Source: Ariolimax columbianus (lineage: Eukaryota; Mollusca; Gastropoda; Stylommatophora; Arionidae). Taken from it: a stretch of 64,000 nucleotides of DNA. The notes under the pieces are model-generated. The model saw nothing but the letters and a program-made list of their open reading frames with translations. It ran no database searches and was not told where the DNA came from. Made by a program: the position numbers and the translations under genes. The DNA is taken from positions 14,535,454-14,599,453 of the forward strand of contig JAVGWX010000004.1 of NCBI GenBank assembly GCA_036924085.1, in the 5' to 3' direction. Each line of letters opens with the position of its first letter. The first letter of the stretch is position 1. Of this stretch, positions 54,915 to 64,000 are shown piece by piece.

Positions 54915-55825
54915 ATCATTTATTAACAATACTATCATTACGTCATTTACTCTCCTTGTTGAGGCTCTCTAGTGAGATTTATAGGGCTGAGAAATTAAAA
55001 TCATTGTCAATGACAGTGTGCAGGCTAGAACTTGCCGAGGTTCTTAAACCCGTGTCTCGTTCATCAGGAGACATGTGCCTAAACTGCTGGTCAACTCATT
55101 CATAATCTCTTTGTAAACAGTTTTCGGGCTTTATTTTTGTTCTTTCTGTTTTTTTTTTAACTTTAATGTAACTTAACCTTCCTATCCCATTGATTACATT
55201 CATGAAAAACATACCCTTACTTTCATTACTTTATTGTTTTCGTCCACGTTTGCTGTTAAGCATTACCAGGGTGTTAATATTTAAACTCTTAAATATATAC
55301 AAACTGAAATTCCTCTTGCTAATCCACCAGGCTACGAACAGAGAAACGAAACAAAGTGTAACAGACACACTGTAAATGCGCGACCATCATACGTGTGAGT
55401 TACATAATACTAATGTTACTAATTTTTACAAATAATACTTTCTTGCGCACCGAAACACACTTATTCGATTGGAATATTTTGCTGAACTGAATTGTGAAAA
55501 TGTGCTAAAGCACGACGTAGGCTCTGTGAGCACAACATCGGCAGACCTGATTACTCACACACATCAGCACACCCAGATAACGTTAGATTGCTCACTTCGG
55601 CTCAGGCGAGGCAGAAGCACGAGTAAAGTATTCTTGTTTCGCCTAGTTACCTCTCCTTGTGAAAAAAAATGTTAAGGTCGCTTTCTCACGTGTACACACA
55701 TTACATGTGAATCAGACAACATGGCCTTTTGTGACATTTTAGACTTACGAAATAACCACGAACAAATACACCGGAAAAACAGCAGTAGTAAGAGCATAAT
55801 TTGTTTTTTTTTAATTTGTTTTTTA
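54915..55825. other. No recognised gene or repeat
   Basis: Some short open frames occur, but none shows a domain, signal or family resemblance. Confidence 0.45.
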
Positions 55826-55828
55826 ATT

Positions 55829-56085
55829 GTATGTGTTTGCCTCACTAGTTTCTGCTGGCGGACGCGCGCCTATTCCACCCTAGACCGTAGTCAATCTGGG
55901 TGATATTAAGACGCATAAATCAGTGCTTGGATGTGTGTGCGTCTGTATGTACCTATGCTAAGTTTGTGCGTTCTCAGAAACCAGCCCAACCAGTGGCAAT
56001 TGAAGGGTCTCACCCTGAGGGCGCGTGTGAAAGTTGTGCATGAGTGTGATTGTAGGACAGTCAAATGAAACAGAGTGAGGTAAAA
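55829..56085 (+). repeat. Dispersed repeat E, copy 2
   Basis: It matches 45590-45865 from TGTTTGCCTCACTAGTTTCT to CAAATGAAACAGAGTGAGGT with many single changes, so the two copies are of some age. Confidence 0.75.
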
Positions 56086-56493
56086 ATAAATTATAAATAA
56101 TGTAGTTACCATATAGCGATCATCATTATCATAAATAGTGTTTAGTATTAAATTAGCCTACGACTCCGTAATCCATGTCAAATATTCGATATGCCAGCCG
56201 TACGGTAACATATTTATATTCGTTTGTCTCTAGTAACAGTGATCAATCAGATCAATGTATGTTCAAGATTATCAGACTTTAAAAACCTGACTGTTCTGAA
56301 TTGGAGATAGCAATGCAGCAAAGAACGTAAATTGTTATCCCATGTCAAAAGGGTGCAGATCTACCATAACTACGTCACTGTATTCCTTGCGACTATGTCT
56401 GTCTATGGACCACCTTTATAATTGCATTTACCAACAGGTCTATAGGTTTCTCTAGTTGTTTTTTTTTAAATTTTATTTGTCATTATCATAGTT

Positions 56494-56595
56494 TTACGAC
56501 ACAACTCATTCCGTTCTCCGGACAATATTCTGCTATTTGCAAAGCCCTTTTCAAGGCTTGGTAGCTGGAGATTGAGAACGAACGAAGAAGAAGAA
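56494..56595 (+). mobile_element. SINE family B, 3' end
   Basis: The last 100 bp of the family, from ACGACACAACTCATTCCG to GAGATTGAGAACGAACGAAG with a GAA tail. It lies next to SINE A copy 3. Confidence 0.85.
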
Positions 56596-56615
56596 ATATA
56601 AACATTTAAACAATC

Positions 56616-56860
56616 TTTTTTTTTGCGTTCGCCTTATTTCTGTAATCCCCAAGGCGGTGTGTGTTGCACCGTGGTTTTAATTTTCGCCTGTCGGCCCAGT
56701 GCATCCGACTTCAGCACGCATTGAATGTAAGGGACTGCTTCCTCTTGCATTTTCTAAGGGTTTGCCCCCCTTGGGTAACGGGCGGTGCTGTAATGGGTAT
56801 CGAACCAAGTACCTTCTGGTTGTGAGCCGTGTCACTTAACCACTAGCCCACGCCGTCCCC
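56616..56860 (-). mobile_element. tRNA-derived SINE family A, copy 3
   Basis: On the minus strand the A box GGCGTGGGCTAGTGGTTAAG and B box GGTTCGATACCC are present, and the copy ends GGCGAACGCAAAAAAAAA. TAAACATTTAA on the left and TAAACATTTGA on the right form a target-site duplication with one change. This is one of the better kept copies. Confidence 0.9.
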
Positions 56861-56929
56861 ATGTAAACATTTGACTTGTATCTTTACTTGAATCACAAAT
56901 TCTTGTAAATATAATTCGCTTTCAGCCAA

Positions 56930-57361
56930 CAGAACTGTCGCTCGCCTATCTGAGATTATTTATAGACAGTCCACCGATAATAAGTCCTGGTAAGGCCTCT
57001 ATCTATTCTAAAATCTATTCTGTGCAAATGTTAAACAGACAAGTGGACAGTACACATCCTTGCCACACTTCTCTTGCTACATTTGTTCATGGTGAGTAAA
57101 TCCTGTCAGATTTTACAGTCAAAGTTTGCTCCCAGTATATATTACTGAGTATGTGTGCGTCTTTTCCGTCCATATCTGTTTTCCAGACGTGTAATTACTT
57201 TCTTGCTGGACTCTATCAAATGCCATTTTTATAGTCTGAGGCACACAAATACTTTTTTGTACTTCTATATTTTTCTGTTAGTGTGCTTATACATAAATTG
57301 CCTTTCTTGATCCGCTGTTGTGCTGAAATCCAAATTGTTCATCAAGAACTTCCTTGTCTAC
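56930..57361 (-). mobile_element. EN-RT LINE, decayed RT core
   Basis: On the minus strand the order is DEQFGFQHNSGSRKAIYV-like residues, then a VQKYLCASDYKN stretch (first catalytic motif, decayed), then WQGCVLSTCLFNICTE, then LPGLIIGGLSINNLR. These are RT blocks in the right order with several stops and shifts. Confidence 0.72.
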
Positions 57362-57605
57362 TTGACAGGGCCAGGTGAAATATACTGATCAAGACCCCAC
57401 CTCATTTGCTCGCACGGCTCCTAAAACACTGTGTCACAGCAGTCTGGCCAACGAGGTGGGGATCAACACTGTAACCACATAGTGGTGAACTTACTGAGAA
57501 GACTAGCATTGCACTACAGCCAGGAGGACCCTGGTCCACTTTCGGGTACAATTTGGAATGTAAGCAGGGTCACTTTAGGCCGCTACCAAATAAACGTCGA
57601 TATAA
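57362..57605 (+). repeat. Dispersed repeat D, copy 3
   Basis: It matches 50549-50915 in its first and last parts (CCAGGTGAAATATACTGATC, then GGAGGACC and CCGCTACCAAATAAACGTCG), with more changes in between. The CAA tail is not present. Confidence 0.65.
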
Positions 57606-57840
57606 GTTAAATTAACTCCAACGAGTGCTTTCCAACAGCAACTCTAGTCATAATTCACTCCTATATCAGTTTGAGCAGTATCTTTATTGAATGGTGGGAC
57701 TAAGACGCGCTGAGTGCCAATGATTTCTTAGCCTTTGTTGTTGTAACCACATGATGTGCATCTTTCAAGCACCTGCAATATGCTTGTTCTTGCGATCGTT
57801 TCTTTGCACTTCCCATCATTCACTAGTCATGGATTTTTGC

Positions 57841-58174
57841 TTGGCTTCATTCGTTCTCAATCTCCCGCTACCAAACCCTGAAAGGGCTTAAAATAGCAGA
57901 ATGCAGTCCAGAGAACGAAATGCGTTGTGTCGTAGTTTACAGCTTGACTGCGATATTTGCACCTTTCGGTCCAACACATCCGATTTCTACAAGCATTTTT
58001 TGAGTACCGGGTTAGCATTCCCTCTTCGACCCCTTCTCCTTACCCAGTCTGCCCTGCTGCAGCCTGTTATCCAGGATCACCGCGTGGAGGTGTAGAAGGG
58101 TCTTCGCGGCTGTGGTTCGCTGGCCCTAACGCTAGCAGTCAGCTATGGGTCGCTGACCACTGCAGCTCATGCGC
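57841..58174 (-). mobile_element. SINE family B, full-length copy 4
   Basis: This is the inverse of copies 1 to 3. On the minus strand it starts GCGCATGAGCTGCAGTGGTC and ends GAGATTGAGAACGAATGAAG. No clear target-site duplication. Short open frames here have no meaning. Confidence 0.9.
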
Positions 58175-59190
58175 TGCTCGGCATCTTGATCCCAGTCATG
58201 AATCTATCAAGTGAAGTTATTCTTGCCAATTCTTGGTGGATACAATATGACCTGACAGCGCAAACTGACACAGAGACATCTTCGTGTGTTTAGTAGGACG
58301 TTATTCGTCTTCTTCGATATTCGCCATTTCGATTATCAGCAGTTCACAATATTCTTCTTCTTTGCGTTCGGTTTCGTATGCTCGTGTTATGCCACCAAAT
58401 GGGCCGCCTCCATAAAGTGACACGTCAATCGCAGGTCCTCAATTGGCAAAACCATTGTTTTAGTATCCCAGGACGAAAATACATATAGTAAAAGACGACT
58501 AAAGAGGATTGTGCATGGAGTAAGCAACCTCATCATGTAAAACGAATTGCTACAGAAAGCACCACTGCAAGAGCACACAGCGTACTTCGGCCCAAGTTTC
58601 CTTCATGGAAACAGAAACATTGTTGACCCTAAACCTTGTAAGTAGAAAAAGGGAAACAAAGTCATCGATGTTTACATATTCTCCGTTTTAAAGTTCAAGT
58701 GTCACGAATGCAGGAATTGATTAAAGTAAGCGTGATCTCATTGCGTTGGATAAACAGTTAATTTCATTTACTTGTATTACTTTTCGAATCTTCGTCTTCT
58801 GCTTCTTCGTTCGTCTTCATACTTCAACTCGAGGCTCTGTGCACTTCCATACCGTCTTTCATGTAAGGATATTTGTTGCTGTTACGTGCTGCTCCTTTCT
58901 CTAGTGTATGATGGGTAGGACTGCAACAGATGTTTTGCTGTCATGGGCGTTGTGCCACAGGTTCAAAAGTTCGTAGCGCCAATCTTGAATTTATTATAAA
59001 GATGACGGAAAGAACAGTTTAATCTCGGCTTTATTTAATTTTCGAATGAAACGTTATTTTCTGTCAAACAACTCCTAACTGTACTTTCAAAAATAAAAGT
59101 CATTTCTGACAATGAAGCTGACAATCAATGACGCACTGAACAACTGAATACTGAATATTTCAGATTAAACTTCGACTCTGGGAAAGTCAG
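58175..59190. other. No gene recognised; AAG-tailed repeat end at 58350
   Basis: At 58352-58385 TTCTTTGCGTTCGGTTTCGT matches the repeat end near 51150. The remainder has short unrecognised frames. Confidence 0.45.
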
Positions 59191-59194
59191 CTAA

Positions 59195-59485
59195 GGATAG
59201 GCACCATTGATTAGTATGTTTTCTTTACACTTATGCCGTTAAGCGTCGTGGGGAGCTTAAGTCGTATATCCTGTGCCAAACGCGTTGCGTCGGTCAAGGC
59301 GAGCCCGTATCTTTGCGTAATCATTGTAATGTTATTTATCCATCTGTCTCTCGGTCGTCCCCATGTCCAGTAGGTACCAGCATTGTAAGTCATCAGTGAA
59401 AGTTGATGAGGGTGCATTCTCACGAGATGATCAAACCAGCCTATTGTGTGCCTAGTGCCGGTAATGCGAAAACCTATCACAAACA
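59195..59485 (-). mobile_element. EN-RT LINE C-terminal fragment
   Basis: The minus-strand frame reads TRHTIGWFDHLVRMHPHQLS, GRPRDRWINNITMITQRYGL and TDATRLAQDIRLKLPTTLNG. W-F-G/D-H-L-V-R-M and G-R-P-R-x-R-W are the usual end of EN-RT LINE proteins. The frame is open but lacks any catalytic part. Confidence 0.85.
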
Positions 59486-59799
59486 CTTCAATTCACACGT
59501 CGAAATTCTGCTTTTACGAGCCTTGGACAGGGATAATGTTTGGCACTGGTAGAACAGAGTCGGCATAAATTTACTGTTCAATAGCTGTTGCTGTGTTGCC
59601 AAACTAACGCTTGGGTGCCTACGCAGTGGTGACAGCTAATAAGTTAAATCAGATGCTTTCTGACACCTAGTCTCGATTTCCCTGTGGGCCGTTGTCGAAA
59701 TAAAATACTCTGCAAATACTTGAACTCATGGGCCTGTTAAAGAGCAATATATTTACAATTATATTGAGTGACCTATGTGTTTTACTAATCCTCATAGTT

Positions 59800-60060
59800 T
59801 CTGTTTTCTTCTCGTTAATTCACATATTGTATTTAGCACTGGTAGTCGCAAACGCGTTCATGTGATTTTGCAGTTTATTTTAATCGTCGTACAAAAGACA
59901 CTGATCATCTGCAGAGTAATTTGTGTATTGAGTTCGGTTCTATTTCGTATGTCTCAATTTGATCAGTCTCTGGTGCGATTTTGTTCATGTAGATGTTAAA
60001 CAGTAGAGGGGAAAGCACACACATCCGATAGTGATCTCAAAAGCATCTGTAACACAATCA
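59800..60060 (-). mobile_element. LINE RT core scrap
   Basis: Minus-strand frames give FPLYCLTFT or, shifted, PLLFNIYMNKIAPETDQIET, and then YSADDQCLL, a decayed Y-A-D-D box. It probably belongs with the C-terminal piece at 59195-59485, which is in the right order and direction. Confidence 0.65.
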
Positions 60061-60349
60061 GTCGTTCTGGCGATGTTTATACTCGTACGATGCATTGCAT
60101 TGACATTATCAAGTACGCAAACAATTGTTAAGTATCTTCAGAAGTTTAATAACCTATCAAACGCTTTTTCTTGGACAGGCACTACTTATAATTTCCCCAG
60201 GCTTGTTAACCAAAACAATGATTTTCATTGTGTGATCGAGTTCAATCTGAAACGTAGACAAAATCACAGGCTCACTTCTAGAAAACACGTTTTGTGTTGC
60301 AACTTCTTGTGACAGACACGAAGTCAAAAAGTCCAACAAAATGTACCTG

Positions 60350-61100
60350 ATCTGTCTTAAGCTAAATTCATTTTATTTGTAGAGTAAGCTTTAACAAATT
60401 ATATTCATTAAAATGAACATGAAATACTAAAAGCTGACTAAAGTTCTCTTCAAATATATGTTTTACTGTTAATCTACTTGACATTTATTAATATTAATGA
60501 CATAACTTGATATAATGACATAAATAAATAACAATTGCTCAATCATTTTGGGTAAAATAAATACCAATATTTTTATATTTATAAATAACATATGGTATAT
60601 CAACCGATTATATTTAAAATTCGCTATTCGGCCCGCGCTCTTGATGAACTCACATATGCCCGGGTAGGAGTAGAGGGTCAAATGCAGTGTAGGACCTAGG
60701 TTCCAACGACTGAAAAGGAAGGTCATGAACACACGAAGAATACAATTAAGTGCTTGAGAACCAGTTATTTTAAAAAAAAAGTTTTTCTGCAAATTGAGAA
60801 GTTATTATTAATCGTGGGTTTTTTGCGTACTTTTGAAAAACATTTTCTTAGTGTATATTTACTAAATGAACGATTTAAGTGTTAAGTATAAGAATTCCTA
60901 GGAATGAATTTTCGTTATGTCATCCAAAAATCGATGCAATTTTTACTCTTCGTCTCTTCATGGAGATACACCGGAATTCAACTGTCCTTACCCCATCCAC
61001 CCCCCCCCCCCTCCCTCATTGATACCTTTACACTAGAAAGATCTGCCTTGTGGAATGACATACAAGAAGTGGAAGTTCCCAGCACACTTAAACGGTTAAT
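60350..61100. other. No gene recognised; poly-C run at 60998-61012
   Basis: AT-rich sequence with one run of about twelve C. No family match. Confidence 0.45.
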
Positions 61101-61109
61101 TTAGCAGCT

Positions 61110-61830
61110 ACACTGCAACAATGGAGCAAGAGTCTGCCTGGATCATCAACTCTCCGACATGTCTACATCATCTGGTGTCCGACAGGGATGTGCCTCGTCT
61201 CGGCATTGTTCTACCATGCCATAGACTGGATCCTCGGTCAGCTGGAGATGCACAGCGCAGAAGTCGACATCGGACATCAGGAGACGGTGTGGACTAGTGG
61301 TTAAGTGACATGGCTCACAACCTGAAGGAGCTGGGTTCGCTTCCCAATCACAGCACCGGCCGTTACCCCTGGGAAACAAACTCTTCAAAAATGCAGGAGA
61401 AAGAATACCCTTACATAAAATGCATGTCGAAGTTGGATGCACTGGGCCGACAGGCGCAAAATAAAAAACATAGTGCAGCGCACACCGTCTTGGGGAATAT
61501 AGAAATATGGCGAACGCCAAGAAAAAAAATGAAACAGAAAAACTTTGACGGACAGGCCTCTGAAGTACATTCACCATGCTAAGCCATCGTCGATTGGATT
61601 TTTTTGGACATATGCCGTCTTGCCGAGGATGACCCCGCCCACCAGGTCTTACAGGAAGCCCTGGACATCAAAAATTGAAAACGGCCATCTTCGTCATGGT
61701 CCCGACACGCACCATCTGGTTGTCCAATCGGAAAGCCATCATCCTCATTGCATGCAGCCTGGGACTCAACCACTCTTTGTGAGCATGGGTAGTTCACGCT
61801 ACCTACTACCAGACTAACTACCTACCTACC
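61110..61830 (+). mobile_element. LINE RT fragment split by a SINE
   Basis: Left of the SINE, GVRQGC and then FYHAIDWILGQLEMHSAEVD give the RT block after the Q-G box. Right of it, HVLRL-type residues (RLAEDDPAHQVLQEALDIKN) and a K-R-P-S stretch give the C-terminal end. The SINE at 61281-61529 separates them. Frames are shifted. Confidence 0.75.
61281..61529 (+). mobile_element. tRNA-derived SINE family A, copy 4
   Basis: The A box is GGTGTGGACTAGTGGTTAAG and the B box GGGTTCGCTTCCC. The body carries CACTGGGCCGACAGGCGCAA and it ends GGCGAACGCCAAGAAAAAAAA. It lies inside a LINE remnant. Confidence 0.9.
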
Positions 61831-61834
61831 TACC

Positions 61835-62790
61835 AGTGCCATGCAAATCTAATACTCGTTATCTGTCTTTTCGTTATTCGTTGCATTTGAAAGAAAGAAA
61901 TTAACGACAGAAGATCAGAGACTATTCTTATACTATAGTGTAGCCTGCTAAAAAAAAATGATATACAAATGCCCAAATCCCAGTATACAATTCATCAGCA
62001 CTTTCACTATCTATACGACCAATACCCTTTGCCTCTACTGGCTTCTAAAGTTTGCAACTCATATTAACTGTTCGTTATTAAAAGCAAGGAAAATCAGTAA
62101 CTGTCGACTCTCATGTGAATCATGCGTTTCTTGACACCTTACCAAAAAGGTGGTGTTCTAAATTTAGATACGGTAAGTGTGCGCTCACAACAAAACCTAC
62201 ATTTTTAAATGACCAAAAAAATAAAAAATAAAAAGCACGCAGGTGTGGCTTCAACTTTCTCAAAAAGGAATCACAACAACTAAACAATATATGACTGTAT
62301 TTAGTAGAAAACACCAGGCACGATTTAAAAAATAAATGAAAGATAACATTAATTTGTGGTGGAATTGTGGATGGTACAGTTTGTGTGCTCTATAAATAGC
62401 TGAATGAAGATTGCGAGGTCATACACACGCGCGGTTAAATCAAGGCATCCTACACTCCTGCACGAACGGAAAAGTGTGTGCAGATGAGCAAACGCACTTA
62501 AAAATAAATAATACAAAATATCAAGATAGTTCATATTTAATATATCATGGTATATAACAGCTACAGAAATAACAATAAAAAAACAAACAGTGGTAGCAAA
62601 GTTTGTAATATTTAAACTACGTTTTTCCAACCCACGCATAAAGAGAACTCCCAGCTAAACGCACTTGTAAAAATGGGTAGACGTGTCTCACTTTCCAGGA
62701 AGGATGGGCCAGTCAGTTTTTTAGTAAGGACTATAGTCCTTATGAATGATATACGTTGGGAAGGTCAGTTCATAAGATTAATAGTTTTCG
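61835..62790. other. No gene recognised
   Basis: Plain AT-rich sequence; no domain-bearing frame. Confidence 0.45.
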
Positions 62791-62794
62791 TGCA

Positions 62795-62850
62795 AAGGAC
62801 TGAGTGCAAAGGACTGAGTGAGTGCAAAGGACTGAGTGCAAAGGCTAACG
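62795..62850. repeat. Short 14-18 bp tandem repeat
   Basis: Four copies of AGTGCAAAGGACTG with small spacing changes. Confidence 0.8.
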
Positions 62851-62899
62851 TCAGGGGCAGGTGATGGTAAGACATCTTACATTTATCAGAGCCTGCTGA

Positions 62900-63480
62900 A
62901 AAGCATTACATTGCAGAATAGATAGGAGGAATCTGGTCCACCTTACATGAGAAAATAATGTATTGGAGGTAGAGAGGTAAGTGGTGGTCTAACAAGGTTG
63001 ATGTGTGTACTATTGGGAGGGGGAGATGTGAGAGGGAGGGGAAGACCCAGGAAGAGATGAGTAGGGGGCAGAGAGAGAGAGTGAAAGAGAGAAGAGTCAG
63101 TACGTGGAGGACTACCATGTGGATTTGTGTACCGGTGGGGGGAAGGAGACGCAAGTAGAGATGATTAGGTGAGAAGAGAAGAGAGAGGGGAAGAGTCAGC
63201 ATATGGGGGAGCAGAAATGCAGAACTACCAGGTGGAGATATGTACTAGAGAGTGAAACGGGGCAGGGTGGGGTGAGGGGGCGCAGGTAGCGATTATTGAG
63301 GAGGGCGGAAGGGAACTGGGAGGGTGGGGGGCTCATAGTGTGGAGGAACCAAACAAATTGACTGATGGAAGGAAGAGATATGACGAAGAAAGAAGAGCAA
63401 GAAATAAGCTTAGAGGGCACAATGTGAGAGGGCACAATGTGAAGTACAAAGATGGTGAGAGGAAATGTATCCATTTAAAG
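62900..63480. repeat. Purine-rich, degenerate ~120 bp tandem tract
   Basis: The plus strand is strongly G and A. Segments such as ACTACCATGTGGATTTGTGT and ACTACCAGGTGGAGATATGT recur about every 120 bp between GGGAGGGGG-like runs. It looks like an old tandem repeat. The minus-strand frames here are composition artefacts. Confidence 0.65.
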
Positions 63481-63519
63481 AGAAAGAATGTAAGCAGTGG
63501 GATTAGATAAACGAATTGA

Positions 63520-63875
63520 TAGATTGAGGAAAGGTGTGAATGTTTTTGGCGTAGAGAAAAAGAAAAGCCTAAAAGGTGCAGAAAAAGATAGAATGTTTGA
63601 CGTTGAGAAATGATTTTACAGATTTGGGAAAGATGTGAATGTTTGACGTAGAGAAATGATTTAACAGATTGTGGAGAGATGTGAATGTTTGACGTAGAGA
63701 AATGGTTTTACAGATTGTGGAGAGATGTGAATGTTTGACGTAGAGAAATGGTTTTACAGATTGGGGAGAGATGTGAATGTTTGACGTAGAGAAATGGTTT
63801 TACAGATTGGGGAAAGTTGAGAATGGTTGACGTAGTGAAATGTTTTAATTGGTTGGGGAAAGGTGTGAATGACGC
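63520..63875. repeat. Minisatellite 5: 46 bp units
   Basis: About six units of GTTTGACGTAGAGAAATGGT, TTTACAGATTGTGGAGAGAT, GTGAAT. The central copies are nearly identical and the outer ones diverge. Confidence 0.9.
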
Positions 63876-64000
63876 ATAAAAATACATATATGGTGTTGGG
63901 AGGCAAAGTAATACATGGACAATATCCAGATGGATGGAAAAGAAACCGAAATAGTAATGTAGTAGATAGCGAGGGGTGGAGATTATTGGGGCGTGGGATG

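Overview
This is an AT-rich animal genome window. It has spliced coding exons with GT-AG introns, no operons, and dense non-LTR retrotransposon, SINE and minisatellite content. The mix of CR1/Jockey-like and RNase H-bearing LINEs, tRNA-derived SINEs and a neurexin-type gene with many short exons suggests a lophotrochozoan, perhaps a mollusc. That placement is an inference; nothing here fixes the species.

The one host gene I can support lies on the minus strand. I reconstructed 18 exons between 43242 and about 4466. Every junction has AG and GT at its ends, and the codon phase carries through all of them, giving about 1,070 codons. The order is laminin-G/LNS, LNS, EGF, LNS, LNS, EGF, LNS. This equals LNS2 to LNS6 of an alpha-neurexin, or of its secreted relative axotactin. 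The first exon shown starts inside a codon, so the 5' end of the gene lies upstream (above 43242) and was not found. The 3' end is ambiguous. The last LNS exon runs into an in-frame stop, which would give a secreted protein, but it also holds a weak splice donor. Two small candidate exons lie further downstream.

The introns from 1 to 43 kb are crowded with transposon remains. There are copies of one CR1/Jockey-like LINE with a TTAAG-type tail, C-terminal ends of several EN-RT LINEs, RNase H-bearing I-like LINEs (best copy 36392-38218), two SINE families, and a foldback mariner-derived element (35246-35769) inside a dead LINE endonuclease.

From 43.3 to 64 kb I see no host coding sequence. This stretch holds more LINE and SINE copies, two further dispersed repeat families, and five minisatellite arrays: 46.2-47.4, 49.4-50.1, 52.2-53.5, 54.3-54.9 and 63.5-63.9 kb. 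A purine-rich tract lies at 62.9-63.5 kb. The long open frames inside the arrays are by-products of the repeats, not genes.

No novel enzymatic or defence system is visible. The points most worth checking are the unusual neurexin-like gene (lost cysteines, Pro/Thr linker, possible secreted end), the foldback mariner, a central domain shared by the two SINE families, a LINE with an inverted 5' part, and the minisatellite cluster with higher-order structure.
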